Assembly (NCBI GenBank): GCA_963558655.1
Contig: CAUWHJ010000016.1
Location: 7,025 to 71,024, forward strand
Reading direction: 5' to 3'
Length of the DNA: 64,000 bases
Source: UMGS1590 sp963558655
GTDB taxonomy: Bacteria > Bacillota > Peptococcia > Peptococcales > Peptococcaceae
The notes beneath the pieces were generated by a model. The model was given only the letters and a program-made list of their open reading frames with translations, ran no database searches and was not told the DNA's origin. This document shows, one piece after another, positions 33,956 through 42,405 of this stretch. The first letter of the stretch is position 1. Every line of letters begins with the position of its first letter. The translations under genes and the position numbers were made by a program.

Positions 33956-34561
33956 GTGGAGCAAGTCTCCTTTATGAACATTGTCATTATTGTCATTGTT
34001 GCTTACTTGTTAGGCTCATTGTCTTTTGGCTGGCTGATTGGTCGCTTGCGCGGGGTGAACATTCTCGAAGAAGGCAGCGGCAATCCCGGCTTCACCAACG
34101 CATGGCGCACACTTGGCATCAAATGGGCCATCATTGTGCTTTTCTTAGATGGCTTAAAAGGCTATTTAGCCACCTTTATCGGCGCCCATCTTGGCGGCGA
34201 AGTGGGCATGATGATAGGCTTTGTTGTTGCTATTTTTGGACATTCTAAGAGCTGGATGATTCATTTCAAAGGCGGTAAAGGCATTGCCACAGCTGGCGGC
34301 GCCTTGCTTTATGTGTCGCCTGGTACGCTGGCGATTTTGCTTGTCATTTTGGCCATCATTGTTGGTATCACCAGATATATGTCCCTTGGCTCACTCACCG
34401 TTGTCATTATTGCGCCTTTCCTTCTTTATTTGGAAGGGCAGCCGCCGCTTGTCATCGGTGTCATTGTCTGTGGTGTGGTCTATGTGATCTGGCTGCATCG
34501 GGGAAACATCAAACGCTTATTAAAAGGAACAGAAAATAAAATCGGCCAGAAAAGGAGTTGA
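33956..34561 (+). CDS. plsY: glycerol-3-phosphate acyltransferase PlsY
   Basis: 201 residues, five membrane segments. Conserved motifs: GSLSFGWLIGRL, EGSGNPGFTNAWRTLG, and FKGGKGIATAGGALL. Transfers acyl groups from acyl-phosphate to glycerol 3-phosphate, the first step of phospholipid synthesis. GTG start at 33956. It is followed by gpsA, which makes its substrate: a metabolic pair. Confidence 0.96.
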   Translation: MEQVSFMNIVIIVIVAYLLGSLSFGWLIGRLRGVNILEEGSGNPGFTNAWRTLGIKWAIIVLFLDGLKGYLATFIGAHLGGEVGMMIGFVVAIFGHSKSWMIHFKGGKGIATAGGALLYVSPGTLAILLVILAIIVGITRYMSLGSLTVVIIAPFLLYLEGQPPLVIGVIVCGVVYVIWLHRGNIKRLLKGTENKIGQKRS

Positions 34562-34566
34562 GTGTT

Positions 34567-35604
34567 ATGGCAAAAGTAGCGGTTTACGGCGCAGGCAGCT
34601 GGGGCACAGCACTGGCGCAGGTATTGGCTTGCAATGGACACGATGTGGTGCTTTGGGGACGCAATGAAGAACAGATGCAGCAAATGGCTGATACGCATGA
34701 AAATAAAAAATATTTGCCAGGCGTTACCCTGCATCCACAGTTAATGGTGACAAGCCAATGGCCGGATGCACGAAACTATGACTATTTGCTTATCGGCGTG
34801 CCAACGCAGAACCAACGTCACCTTTTAAGTGAACACAGCGACGAATTTGCCGCAGCGCATGGCGTGCTCATCAATGTTGCAAAAGGGATAGAAACGAGCA
34901 CGGGAAAATGCGTGCACGATGTGTATAAAGACGTTCTCGGCGAAGATGTAATGCGCCGTTACGTTGTTCTTTATGGACCAAGCCATGCGGAAGAATTTGG
35001 CCGCAATATGCCAACGGCCTTAGTGGCTGCTTCGGAAAATCCTGATGCGGCACAAGGTGTGCAGAACATTTTCATGAACGATAACGTGCGTGTGTATACC
35101 GGAAAAGATGTGGTTGGTGTTGAATTGGGTGGTGCGCTGAAAAACATCATTGCTTTAGCCATTGGTATGACGATTGGCTTGGGCTATGGCGACAATGCGC
35201 GTGCTGCGTTAATGACTCGTGGCCTGGCAGAAATTACCCGCCTTGGTGTGGCCTTAGGCGCAGAACCCTATACCTTCTTAGGGTTGACCGGTGTGGGTGA
35301 TTTGTTTGTTACCTGCACCTCGGAACATAGCCGCAACCGCAGAGCCGGCATAATGCTTGGGCAGGGCCAGGCTCTGGATGACGTGCTTGCCAACATGGGC
35401 ATGGTGGTTGAAGGCGTCAGCACGACAAAGGCAGCTTACGCACTGGCAAAAGAAAAACAAATTGAAATGCCAATTCTTGAACAAATTTATCATGTGCTTT
35501 TTGAAGGCGGTGATGTTAAAACGTGCACCCGTGCACTGATGACACGTTCAAAAAAAGGCGAACATGATGATTTTGAGAAAAAAGATAGCGTGGGTGAGGA
35601 TTAA
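34567..35604 (+). CDS. gpsA: glycerol-3-phosphate dehydrogenase [NAD(P)+]
   Basis: 345 residues. N-terminal nucleotide site VAVYGAGSWGTALAQVLACNGHDVVLWGR; catalytic lysine region VELGGALKNIIALAIGM; GDLFVTCTSEHSRNRRAG. Reduces dihydroxyacetone phosphate to the glycerol 3-phosphate used by PlsY. ATG 34567 with AAGGAG 8 bp upstream. Confidence 0.97.
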   Translation: MAKVAVYGAGSWGTALAQVLACNGHDVVLWGRNEEQMQQMADTHENKKYLPGVTLHPQLMVTSQWPDARNYDYLLIGVPTQNQRHLLSEHSDEFAAAHGVLINVAKGIETSTGKCVHDVYKDVLGEDVMRRYVVLYGPSHAEEFGRNMPTALVAASENPDAAQGVQNIFMNDNVRVYTGKDVVGVELGGALKNIIALAIGMTIGLGYGDNARAALMTRGLAEITRLGVALGAEPYTFLGLTGVGDLFVTCTSEHSRNRRAGIMLGQGQALDDVLANMGMVVEGVSTTKAAYALAKEKQIEMPILEQIYHVLFEGGDVKTCTRALMTRSKKGEHDDFEKKDSVGED

Positions 35605-35607
35605 GCG

Positions 35608-36393
35608 ATGGAAGAAATCATTAGTCTGGACAACGTATCATACATTCGCAACGGCCAATACATTTTGAAAAATGTGAACTGGCACGTGCAGCGTGGCGAA
35701 CATTGGGTCATTCTTGGGCCGAATGGTTCCGGAAAAACCACCACGTTAAACATGGTGAACGGTTACATTTTCCCTTCTGAGGGTCATGTGAAAGTGTTGG
35801 AATTTGAGTTTGGCCGCTCTTCCATCGTTGAGTTGCGTAAACGCATTGGCTGGGTCAGCTCGGCACTTTCTCAGTTTATTCCGAGCAATGATTATCCGCT
35901 GCACATTGTGCTTAGCGGTAAATTTGCTTCGCTTGGATTGTGGGAAAAGGTTGATGATGCCGACGTTGAACGGGCGAATACCATCTTGGAGCAGCTAAAC
36001 ATTCGCCATTTGTCGGAACGCAAGTATGGTATGCTCAGCCAGGGCGAGAAACAAAAAGTGCTCATTGGCCGCGCGCTGATGAACAATCCGGACATCATTA
36101 TTTTCGATGAAGCGTTCAATGGTCTTGATATTTTCGCACGCCGTGATATGGAAATAGCGATTGACGAATTGGCTGCCGGCGATATTACGTTCATTCTGGT
36201 CACCCATAATACCGATGAAATTCTTCCTGTGTTCAACAAAGCGTTATTATTGCGCGATGGACAGGTTCATTCACAGGGCAATATAGAGGACATGATTCAA
36301 TACGATAATTTGTCTGATTTCTATGGCGCTGAGGTGGATGTGTTCAAGCATAAAGAGCGTTTCTATCTTTCGTTGGCCGACACAAACAAGTAA
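35608..36393 (+). CDS. lone ABC-type ATPase (YlmA/ModF-like)
   Basis: 261 residues. Walker A GPNGSGKTT, Q-loop GWVSSALSQF, signature LSQGEKQKV, Walker B IIIFDEAFNG, where the usual DEP reads DEA, and H-loop LVTHNTDEI. No permease is adjacent, as in YlmA of B. subtilis and similar stand-alone ATPases. Lies 3 bp after gpsA, so co-transcribed with the lipid genes; its job is unknown. Confidence 0.85.
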   Translation: MEEIISLDNVSYIRNGQYILKNVNWHVQRGEHWVILGPNGSGKTTTLNMVNGYIFPSEGHVKVLEFEFGRSSIVELRKRIGWVSSALSQFIPSNDYPLHIVLSGKFASLGLWEKVDDADVERANTILEQLNIRHLSERKYGMLSQGEKQKVLIGRALMNNPDIIIFDEAFNGLDIFARRDMEIAIDELAAGDITFILVTHNTDEILPVFNKALLLRDGQVHSQGNIEDMIQYDNLSDFYGAEVDVFKHKERFYLSLADTNK

Positions 36394-36396
36394 AGG

Positions 36397-36425
36397 TTTG
36401 TATTAGGCATTTCATATGCTATAAT
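36397..36425 (+). promoter_or_regulatory. promoter of scpAB-glmS
   Basis: -35 TTTGTA (36397-36402), 17-bp spacer, extended -10 TGC-TATAAT (36420-36425). Confidence 0.65.
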
Positions 36426-36458
36426 AAAAATGATTATCAATCGTAGGAGGCAGCGAGT

Positions 36459-37178
36459 TTGCAAACCCTCGAATTTCATTTGGATCATTTCGATGGCCCA
36501 ATGGATTTATTGATGCATTTATTGGAAAAAAATAAAATTGACGTTTATGACATTCCTATCAACACACTGACAGACCAGTATTTGATGTATTTGGAAGATG
36601 CTCAGAGCATGAACCTTGACATTGCAAGTCATTTCCTGCTTTTTGCGGCACAGTTGGTGAGAATTAAAGTGAAAATGCTTTTGCCTAAACGGCGTCATGA
36701 AGAAGCAGAGGAAGATCCGCGTCAGAGCTTGGTGGATCAAATTGTAGCCTATCGCTTTTTCAAAACGCTGGCTGGCGATCTTGAAGAATTGCAAGAGCAC
36801 TCTGCCTGCTATCATCAGCGGCAGGTGGACATGAAAGCATTGAGTGAAAAATATAAAAAAATTGAACCACCAAAAGGATTGGATGCGAATATGCTTTTAA
36901 CAGCGTTTCAAGTGCTGGAAGCATATTCGGAAGAAAAATCCAGCGTGTTGGTGGTCGAGAAAATGAGTTTTTCCATTGAGGAGCTAAAAAAAGATTTGTT
37001 GTCTTTTTGTCGGGAATCGGTATGCCCAACGTTCCAAAATGTATTGAAAAACTGTACAACAACCGATGAGATGATAACATTTTTCCTCGCACTTTTGGAA
37101 TGTATCAGACGTAATGAAATTGTGGCTGTACAGCATGAACTTTTTGGTGACATCTGGCTCACAGCACAAGCAGGTTAA
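36459..37178 (+). CDS. scpA: segregation and condensation protein A
   Basis: 239 residues, TTG start with GGAGG upstream. Kleisin marks: LEFHLDHFDGPMDLLMHLLEKNKIDVYDIPI and DIASHFLLFAAQLVRIKVKMLLP. Bridges SMC heads. Followed 9 bp later by scpB, its partner. Confidence 0.95.
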   Translation: MQTLEFHLDHFDGPMDLLMHLLEKNKIDVYDIPINTLTDQYLMYLEDAQSMNLDIASHFLLFAAQLVRIKVKMLLPKRRHEEAEEDPRQSLVDQIVAYRFFKTLAGDLEELQEHSACYHQRQVDMKALSEKYKKIEPPKGLDANMLLTAFQVLEAYSEEKSSVLVVEKMSFSIEELKKDLLSFCRESVCPTFQNVLKNCTTTDEMITFFLALLECIRRNEIVAVQHELFGDIWLTAQAG

Positions 37179-37187
37179 GGAGTTATT

Positions 37188-37769
37188 ATGCTCATTGACA
37201 ATTCTTATAAAGCGATTGCAGAAGGGTTGCTTTTTATAGCAGAATCTCCTATGCGCGTTGATGAACTGGCAAAAATCATGGAGATTGATGAACGCGCTGT
37301 GCGCGAAGTGATGACCTTATTGATGGAGGAGTATGCGTCCTCAGAGCGTGGCATTGTGCTGCGCGAAATTGGTGGTGGTTATCAGTTTTCGACTGCGCCA
37401 ATGGTAGCACCCTATATTGATAAGATTTTTTCAGAGAAAAAGACTAAACTTTCTCATGCCGCCTATGAGACATTGGCCATTATTGCATATAAACAACCGG
37501 TCACTCGCAGCCAAATTGAATATATTCGTGGTGTGAAATCCGATGGTCCACTGCAACAATTACAGGCGCGTGGCCTGGTGGAAGAAAAAGGGCGGTTGGA
37601 GCAACCAGGACGCCCTGTTGTTTTTGGAACAACAACAGCGTTTTTGGTGGCGTTTGGTCTTAATAAGCTGGAAGATTTGCCGAAGTATGATGAATGTCAG
37701 AATTTTGATTTTGAACTAAAGGATGCGTTTCCTGAGGAAGCCGCCGTTGACCAAGAAAAGAAAGAGTAA
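37188..37769 (+). CDS. scpB: segregation and condensation protein B
   Basis: 193 residues: two winged helices, with the conserved KTKLSHAAYETLAIIAYKQPVTRSQIEYIRGV and RGLVEEKGRLEQPGRPVVFGTT. Forms the SMC-ScpAB complex with ScpA. An acidic tail ends the protein. Confidence 0.96.
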   Translation: MLIDNSYKAIAEGLLFIAESPMRVDELAKIMEIDERAVREVMTLLMEEYASSERGIVLREIGGGYQFSTAPMVAPYIDKIFSEKKTKLSHAAYETLAIIAYKQPVTRSQIEYIRGVKSDGPLQQLQARGLVEEKGRLEQPGRPVVFGTTTAFLVAFGLNKLEDLPKYDECQNFDFELKDAFPEEAAVDQEKKE

Positions 37770-37784
37770 GTAGGAGGAGTTCAT

Positions 37785-39638
37785 ATGTGCGGAATTGTTG
37801 GATACATTGGACCCAGAGAAGCACAAGACGTTCTGTTGAACGGTTTGGAAAAATTAGAATATCGTGGCTATGATTCTGCTGGCATTGCAGTATTAGAGCA
37901 AGGTGCGATTAAAATAGAAAAGCATAAAGGCGAGCTTGCCAACTTAAAACGCGCTTTGGATAAAAAGCCGATGCGTGGTCATATTGGCATTGGCCATACA
38001 CGTTGGGCTACCCATGGACAGCCATCGGACCGCAATGCACATCCGCACATGGGGCCACAGGGAAAAATTGTCGTTGTGCATAACGGCATCATTGAAAACT
38101 ATCAGTATTTGAAAGAAACCTATCTCAAAGACCATACTTTTTTGTCGGATACAGACACAGAAGTGGTTGCTCATTTGATTGAACTGTTTTACGAAGGTGA
38201 CTTGTTTGCCGCTGTACAGCGTGCCCTGGCTGTGATTACCGGCTCCTATGCGTTGGTGGTTATGTCTACCGACGAACCGGAACGCTTGATTGCAACCCGC
38301 AAAAACAGCCCGTTGGTTATTGGCTTGGGCGACGACGAAACCATCATTGCCTCGGATGTGCCTGCCATGTTGGCCTATACCCGCCGCTGCATTTATCTGG
38401 AATCTGGCGAAATTGCTCAGGTGTATGCCGATCATGTAATCATTACCGACTTGGCTGGTGTTGAGCATCCTGTTCTGGTAGACGACATCAAGTGGGACGC
38501 ACAGTCTGCCGAAAAAGGTGGCTACCCACACTTCATGATTAAAGAGATTTACGAACAGGTGGAAACCTTCAAAAACGTACTCAGTGGACGTGTTCAAGAT
38601 GGGCGTGCTGTGATTGAAGATATTGACATAGACCGTGCAGCCATTGAAAAATGGCGCCAAATTTATATTGTGGCCTGCGGCACCGCTTACCATGCCGGAT
38701 TGGTTGGTAAAACCATTTTGGAAAAAACCTTGAAAATTCCGGTGTTTGTCGAAGTGGCATCGGAATTCCGCTATCGTGAACCAATGCTTGATGACAATAC
38801 CCTGGTTATTGTTATCAGCCAGTCTGGTGAAACTGCGGATACCCTGGAAGGGGCACGCGAAGCAAAAGCAGCAGGTGCCACAGTGTTGGCAATTACCAAC
38901 GTTGTTGGCAGCTCCATTGCCCGTGAATCAGATATGGTGGTGTATCTCTGGGCTGGGCCGGAAATTTCGGTGGCTTCTACCAAAGCCTATACCTCCATGT
39001 TGATTGCACTGTATCTCATAGGTTTCTATTTTGGCGACATTGCCGGACGAACTGATGCAGCTGAAAGCGCAGCCATGGTAGCGGCATTGGAAAAACTGCC
39101 GGAACAGGCAGAGATGATGCTTGCCGATGACCGCATCAAACAAATTCAGTCCATTGCCAAAGAATACATTGATGCCAAAGACCTTTTCTATATTGGTCGC
39201 GGCATGGACTGGGCTGTTGCTCAAGAAGGTGCCTTAAAGCTCAAAGAAATTTCCTACATTCATGCCGAAGCCTATGCTGCCGGCGAACTCAAGCATGGCA
39301 CCCTTGCGCTCATCAGTGATGAAACACCGGTTATCTCTGTTGCCTTACAGCAAAAAACGTTCGAGAAAACCATGAGCAACACCGAAGAAATGATTTCGCG
39401 CATGGTTGATGACAATGGCAACATTGCCGGCGCAAAAGTGCTGGCGGTTGTACATGAAGGCCAGAAAAACATCAGCGAAAAGATTGACCATGTGATAGAA
39501 ATTCCGGCTTGTCCAGATTTCATCTCGCCGGTGCTTGCCGCCATTCCACTGCAACTGATTGCCTACTTTACAGCACTTGAACGTGGCTGCAACATTGATA
39601 AGCCACGCAACCTTGCCAAGAGTGTTACCGTAGAATAA
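37785..39638 (+). CDS. glmS: glutamine--fructose-6-phosphate aminotransferase
   Basis: 617 residues. N-terminal glutaminase with Cys2 (MCGIVGYIG), the GHTRWATHGQPSDRNAHPH loop, and two SIS domains (ISQSGETADTLEGAREA; GRGMDWAVAQEGALKLKEISYIHAEAY). Ends NLAKSVTVE as the family does. Makes glucosamine 6-phosphate for cell wall precursors. No glmS ribozyme core was recognised in the 15-bp gap to scpB, so it is not controlled that way here. Confidence 0.97.
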   Translation: MCGIVGYIGPREAQDVLLNGLEKLEYRGYDSAGIAVLEQGAIKIEKHKGELANLKRALDKKPMRGHIGIGHTRWATHGQPSDRNAHPHMGPQGKIVVVHNGIIENYQYLKETYLKDHTFLSDTDTEVVAHLIELFYEGDLFAAVQRALAVITGSYALVVMSTDEPERLIATRKNSPLVIGLGDDETIIASDVPAMLAYTRRCIYLESGEIAQVYADHVIITDLAGVEHPVLVDDIKWDAQSAEKGGYPHFMIKEIYEQVETFKNVLSGRVQDGRAVIEDIDIDRAAIEKWRQIYIVACGTAYHAGLVGKTILEKTLKIPVFVEVASEFRYREPMLDDNTLVIVISQSGETADTLEGAREAKAAGATVLAITNVVGSSIARESDMVVYLWAGPEISVASTKAYTSMLIALYLIGFYFGDIAGRTDAAESAAMVAALEKLPEQAEMMLADDRIKQIQSIAKEYIDAKDLFYIGRGMDWAVAQEGALKLKEISYIHAEAYAAGELKHGTLALISDETPVISVALQQKTFEKTMSNTEEMISRMVDDNGNIAGAKVLAVVHEGQKNISEKIDHVIEIPACPDFISPVLAAIPLQLIAYFTALERGCNIDKPRNLAKSVTVE

Positions 39639-39640
39639 TA

Positions 39641-39683
39641 AATAGCCCCTCAATCATTTGTACAAAATGATTGGGGGGCTATT
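39641..39683 (+). other. long imperfect hairpin after glmS
   Basis: AATAGCCCC and GGGGCTATT form an outer stem, CAATCATTT and AAATGATTG an inner one. No T run follows; the true terminator is the next hairpin. Confidence 0.6.
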
Positions 39684-39689
39684 CGTTTG

Positions 39690-39720
39690 AGACTGCCGCA
39701 CAGGCGGTCTTTTTCTTTTT
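39690..39720 (+). terminator. terminator of scpAB-glmS
   Basis: Stem AGACTGCC/GGCGGTCT (one G-T pair), loop GCACA, tail T5CT5. It shields the recombinase gene from upstream transcription. Confidence 0.75.
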
Positions 39721-39780
39721 GGGGAGGAAATGGTACATTGGTAGCATCTTACAGAAAATAGAAAATGGAGGCTTTCACAA

Positions 39781-40617
39781 ATGACCATCACCCCCGAACA
39801 GCTCGATGCCTTTAGATGCACCTTACAACAAGAAGAACGCAGCCCTGGCACCATTGATAACTACCTACGCCATGTGCACGCCTTTGCAGCCTGGCTTTCT
39901 GAACCCCCCGTAGATAAGAACGTCGTTTGTGAGTGGCGCACCCATCTTTTGGCGCAAGGCTATGCACCCGTGAGCATCAACGCCATGCTTGCTGCGCTGC
40001 ACAGCTATTTTCGCCATCGTGGCTGGAACCACTGCCGCGTGCGCTACTTGCGTGTGCAGCGGCGCATCTTTCGTGACGACAGCCGCACCCTCAACCGACA
40101 GGACTATCAGCAGCTTTTGCACACAGCGCGTGCCACCGGCAAAAAGCGCCTGGCACTTGTTGTTGAAACCCTCGGCGCCACCGGTATGCGCGTTTCAGAA
40201 CTATCGGCCATCACGCTTGACGCCGTGCAGCGTGGGCGAGTGGACATTCACCTCAAAGGCAAAATTCGCACCATTCTTATACCACGTAAACTCTGCAAAA
40301 AACTGCACGCCTACGCGCGCATACAAAAAATCACCTGCGGCGCGCTCTTTCGCACCGCAGGTGGAAAAATTTTATCACGTTATCAAATCTGGGCAGACAT
40401 GAAAGCCCTCGCCAAAGCCAGCGGCGTGCCACCAAGCAAAGTCTTTCCGCACAACCTGCGCCATCTTTTTGCCGTGGTGTTTTATGAACAACATCATGAC
40501 CTGGCACGGCTTGCCGACCTTTTAGGCCATTCCTCCATTGAAACCACCCGCATTTACCTTCTGGCACCCGACAGCGTTTGCCGTCAACAACTGGAATGTA
40601 TGCAGCTTGTGGAGTGA
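39781..40617 (+). CDS. tyrosine site-specific recombinase (putative DNA invertase)
   Basis: 278 residues. N-terminal SAM-like core-binding domain (RSPGTIDNYLRHVHAFAAWL), then the catalytic domain with all residues: Arg in GATGMRVSEL, Lys in LKGKIRT, His-x-x-Arg in FPHNLRHLF, His in LLGHSSIETT, and Tyr in TRIYLL. The size fits XerC/D and phase-variation recombinases such as RecV. No phage genes, excisionase or tRNA attachment site are near, and the stop is 5 bp before the left inverted repeat of a 257-bp segment. ATG follows GGAGG with 9-bp spacing. The gene looks more GC-rich than its neighbours (CGC and GCC codons), suggesting transfer. Confidence 0.9.
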   Translation: MTITPEQLDAFRCTLQQEERSPGTIDNYLRHVHAFAAWLSEPPVDKNVVCEWRTHLLAQGYAPVSINAMLAALHSYFRHRGWNHCRVRYLRVQRRIFRDDSRTLNRQDYQQLLHTARATGKKRLALVVETLGATGMRVSELSAITLDAVQRGRVDIHLKGKIRTILIPRKLCKKLHAYARIQKITCGALFRTAGGKILSRYQIWADMKALAKASGVPPSKVFPHNLRHLFAVVFYEQHHDLARLADLLGHSSIETTRIYLLAPDSVCRQQLECMQLVE

Positions 40618-40622
40618 ACCCT

Positions 40623-40640
40623 ACAAAATTAACATTTTGT
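40623..40640 (+). repeat. left inverted repeat of putative invertible segment (IRL)
   Basis: ACAAAATTAACATTTTGT. It is itself a dyad (ACAAAAT-TAAC-ATTTTGT), as expected of a tyrosine recombinase core site. Its reverse complement recurs at 40898-40915 with 17 of 18 bases equal. Confidence 0.85.
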
Positions 40641-40897
40641 TTAGCAAATAGCGGCACAAAATGTCCTTCACTTCGATAAACCATAGCCATTATAGCATAT
40701 GGCAGTAATGGCGGTAAAGAAAAAATCAGAATATTATGCACAGGCAAAACTTTTCCGCAGAAATTTTCTGCATAACAAAGAAGGGTCACCAAAATCAAAT
40801 GTCATGACCCTTGGTTTCATGCGCCTAAAAATGAGCAAGATGGTTCTTTTTATAAAAGCATTTCTTCTTTTATCAGTAAAATCCTCCAGCGTAGTTC
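40641..40897. mobile_element. putative 257-bp invertible promoter segment
   Basis: Region between the two inverted repeats. It has no gene on either strand. It holds an outward promoter on the minus strand (40689-40717) and a short inverted repeat AAGGGTCA/TGACCCTT (40781-40788, 40805-40812). The reversed half of IRL pairs with ACAAAATGT at 40656-40664 across 15 nt. In the orientation shown, the promoter points toward the recombinase and away from the surface-protein gene. Confidence 0.7.
40689..40718 (-). promoter_or_regulatory. promoter inside the invertible segment, pointing left
   Basis: Minus strand: extended -10 TGC-TATAAT (40697-40689), -35 TTACCG at 17 bp or TTTACC at 18 bp. It shares the extended -10 with the zapA and scpA promoters. 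After inversion the -10 would lie at about 40844-40849 and read toward 41074. Confidence 0.7.
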
Positions 40898-40915
40898 ACA
40901 AAATGTTAATGTTGT
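40898..40915 (-). repeat. right inverted repeat of putative invertible segment (IRR)
   Basis: ACAAAATGTTAATGTTGT on the plus strand, reverse complement of IRL except one base. The central four bases are TAAC on the minus strand, the same as in IRL, so strand exchange would leave a matching overlap. Confidence 0.85.
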
Positions 40916-40943
40916 GGGCTGTGCTTTTTTTATAGGCATCGAA

Positions 40944-41034
40944 GCGTGCTGCCGCGCACTCATTGACCGATGAGACAGGCACACAATGCCCATAAAGAAA
41001 ACCCAGCTTAACGCAGCCACAGAGCGCGAAGCTG
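40944..41034 (+). promoter_or_regulatory. structured leader of the SLH protein mRNA
   Basis: Several hairpins: CTCAT/ATGAG (40959-40974), GGCA/TGCC (40978-40990), and CAGCTT/AAGCTG with inner CGC/GCG (41004-41034). No good promoter is seen in 40916-41073, so transcription must come from the left. I do not recognise a riboswitch class. Confidence 0.5.
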
Positions 41035-41073
41035 TTTAATATAAACGATGAAAAAAATAAGGAGGCAACGAAA

Positions 41074-42405
41074 ATGCACACGTTAAAACGAAAAACGACA
41101 GCCCTCTTGCTCGTAGTCGCCATGCTCTTTAGCCTGCTGCCAGCATTTCCGCAGACGGCAGAAGCGAGTGAGCCAACAGAACATCAGTATGTGACATTGG
41201 ATTATGAGAGCGGTGGGCTTGTTGATGACAAAATCATCAATGTCAATGTGTATATTGATGATGCAAGCACACCGGTGCAAACCATTAGTGTGGGTGATGC
41301 CAATATGGCAGATAATCGCATTACAGTGACAGTAGTGGATCCTAACTATGAAATCGCAGGTCAAAATGGCGTTAGTTATGTGTTTGATAGTGGTGCTACT
41401 TTTGGAGATATTAAGTTAAGCTCTGATCTAAAAGAATACTCTGGTCTTTGGAATGCAGGCATTGGAAAATCCATCACGATTGATGTTCATTTACGCACAC
41501 CTAAAGGAACGCCTGAAACACCAAACGGGATTTATGATGGTGTTTTGACTGTTGAATTTAGAGCCTATACACCGGAAATATTGAAGATATTGTACAGTCA
41601 AGGCGTTGATGTCAATGGCAATACGAAAATCAATAATGTTACTATGAATTTCCGAGCAGAGGTTCCTGCATATGGGTTGGATGAACCCATTAGCACTCTA
41701 CCACCTAATCTGAGTTTGGATTATCGTTACGCTTCGCTGAGTAATGCTTCTCAAAAAGCTGTGCCTGGTAATGTAGATAGTCTTACGATTGACTATGACG
41801 ATGGGCAATCCATCACAGTGCCTGGCGGTGAGCTCAAGTTTGTATTGGACAAAGAAGATGCCATAAACTATTATTCTATCGAAGCGGCATCTGCGTATGA
41901 TAATATACATATTGTAACCTTCTATAATGAAACAAATGGTCAAGCTGCTAATCATTATGACCGTTACGATGTGCGCTTTGTTGAACACGGGCAAGCAATC
42001 GGAGCGGAAAATATGCCGGCTGACCCAACCTATGGTGCAGGTTCTCAGTATGTATTTATTAACTGGGCAAGTGGCTCCTTTAACACTGCATCACAATTTG
42101 TTGATGGCAAAGTGTTCTTAGGTACATCTGTTGTTAATAGTGACCTTAATGTGTATGCACAGAAACTTTCTTCCTCTAAAGATGGTGGAACTGAGATTCA
42201 TGTCATGAATACGGACAACCAGCTTTTGGAACGATTGGTAGAAAAATATAATGAAGCTAATGATTCGAATATTACCGTAGGCGATATTGATAAAGATACT
42301 TTGAAAGTGCGTGTGACCGATACAGATGGTCTGCAAACCAACGAAGCATATTATGAAAACAAGTGGAAAGACGACTACGGTTATTATTATGTTTCAAACT
42401 TATAA
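41074..42405 (+). CDS. SLH surface protein, 5' part (before frameshift)
   Basis: 443 codons to a stop at 42403-42405. Signal peptide: KRKTTALLLVVAMLFSLLPAFP with a likely AEAS cleavage site near residue 31. The mature part is beta-rich and acidic, without a family I recognise. The text runs on naturally into the second reading frame (KWKDDYGYYY then FQTYNVPDNTHVSF), so it is the front of one protein broken by a frameshift. Start ATG has GGAGG at 8 bp. In this orientation it has no obvious promoter. Confidence 0.8.
   Translation: MHTLKRKTTALLLVVAMLFSLLPAFPQTAEASEPTEHQYVTLDYESGGLVDDKIINVNVYIDDASTPVQTISVGDANMADNRITVTVVDPNYEIAGQNGVSYVFDSGATFGDIKLSSDLKEYSGLWNAGIGKSITIDVHLRTPKGTPETPNGIYDGVLTVEFRAYTPEILKILYSQGVDVNGNTKINNVTMNFRAEVPAYGLDEPISTLPPNLSLDYRYASLSNASQKAVPGNVDSLTIDYDDGQSITVPGGELKFVLDKEDAINYYSIEAASAYDNIHIVTFYNETNGQAANHYDRYDVRFVEHGQAIGAENMPADPTYGAGSQYVFINWASGSFNTASQFVDGKVFLGTSVVNSDLNVYAQKLSSSKDGGTEIHVMNTDNQLLERLVEKYNEANDSNITVGDIDKDTLKVRVTDTDGLQTNEAYYENKWKDDYGYYYVSNL

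Noticed and set aside
37740..37790. glmS ribozyme
   Set aside because: The gap between scpB and glmS is only 15 bp, too small for the ribozyme.
39641..39683. Third recombination site after glmS (ACAAAATGATTG resembles the repeats)
   Set aside because: Only eight bases match and they belong to a longer hairpin; more likely chance.
39781..40617. Integrase of a phage or integrative element
   Set aside because: No phage, conjugation or excisionase genes and no tRNA or direct-repeat attachment site nearby; the inverted repeats next to it explain it better.
40923..41040. Cyclic di-GMP riboswitch before the SLH gene
   Set aside because: Hairpins are present but the conserved core bases of the GEMM classes are not; kept only as an unassigned structured leader.
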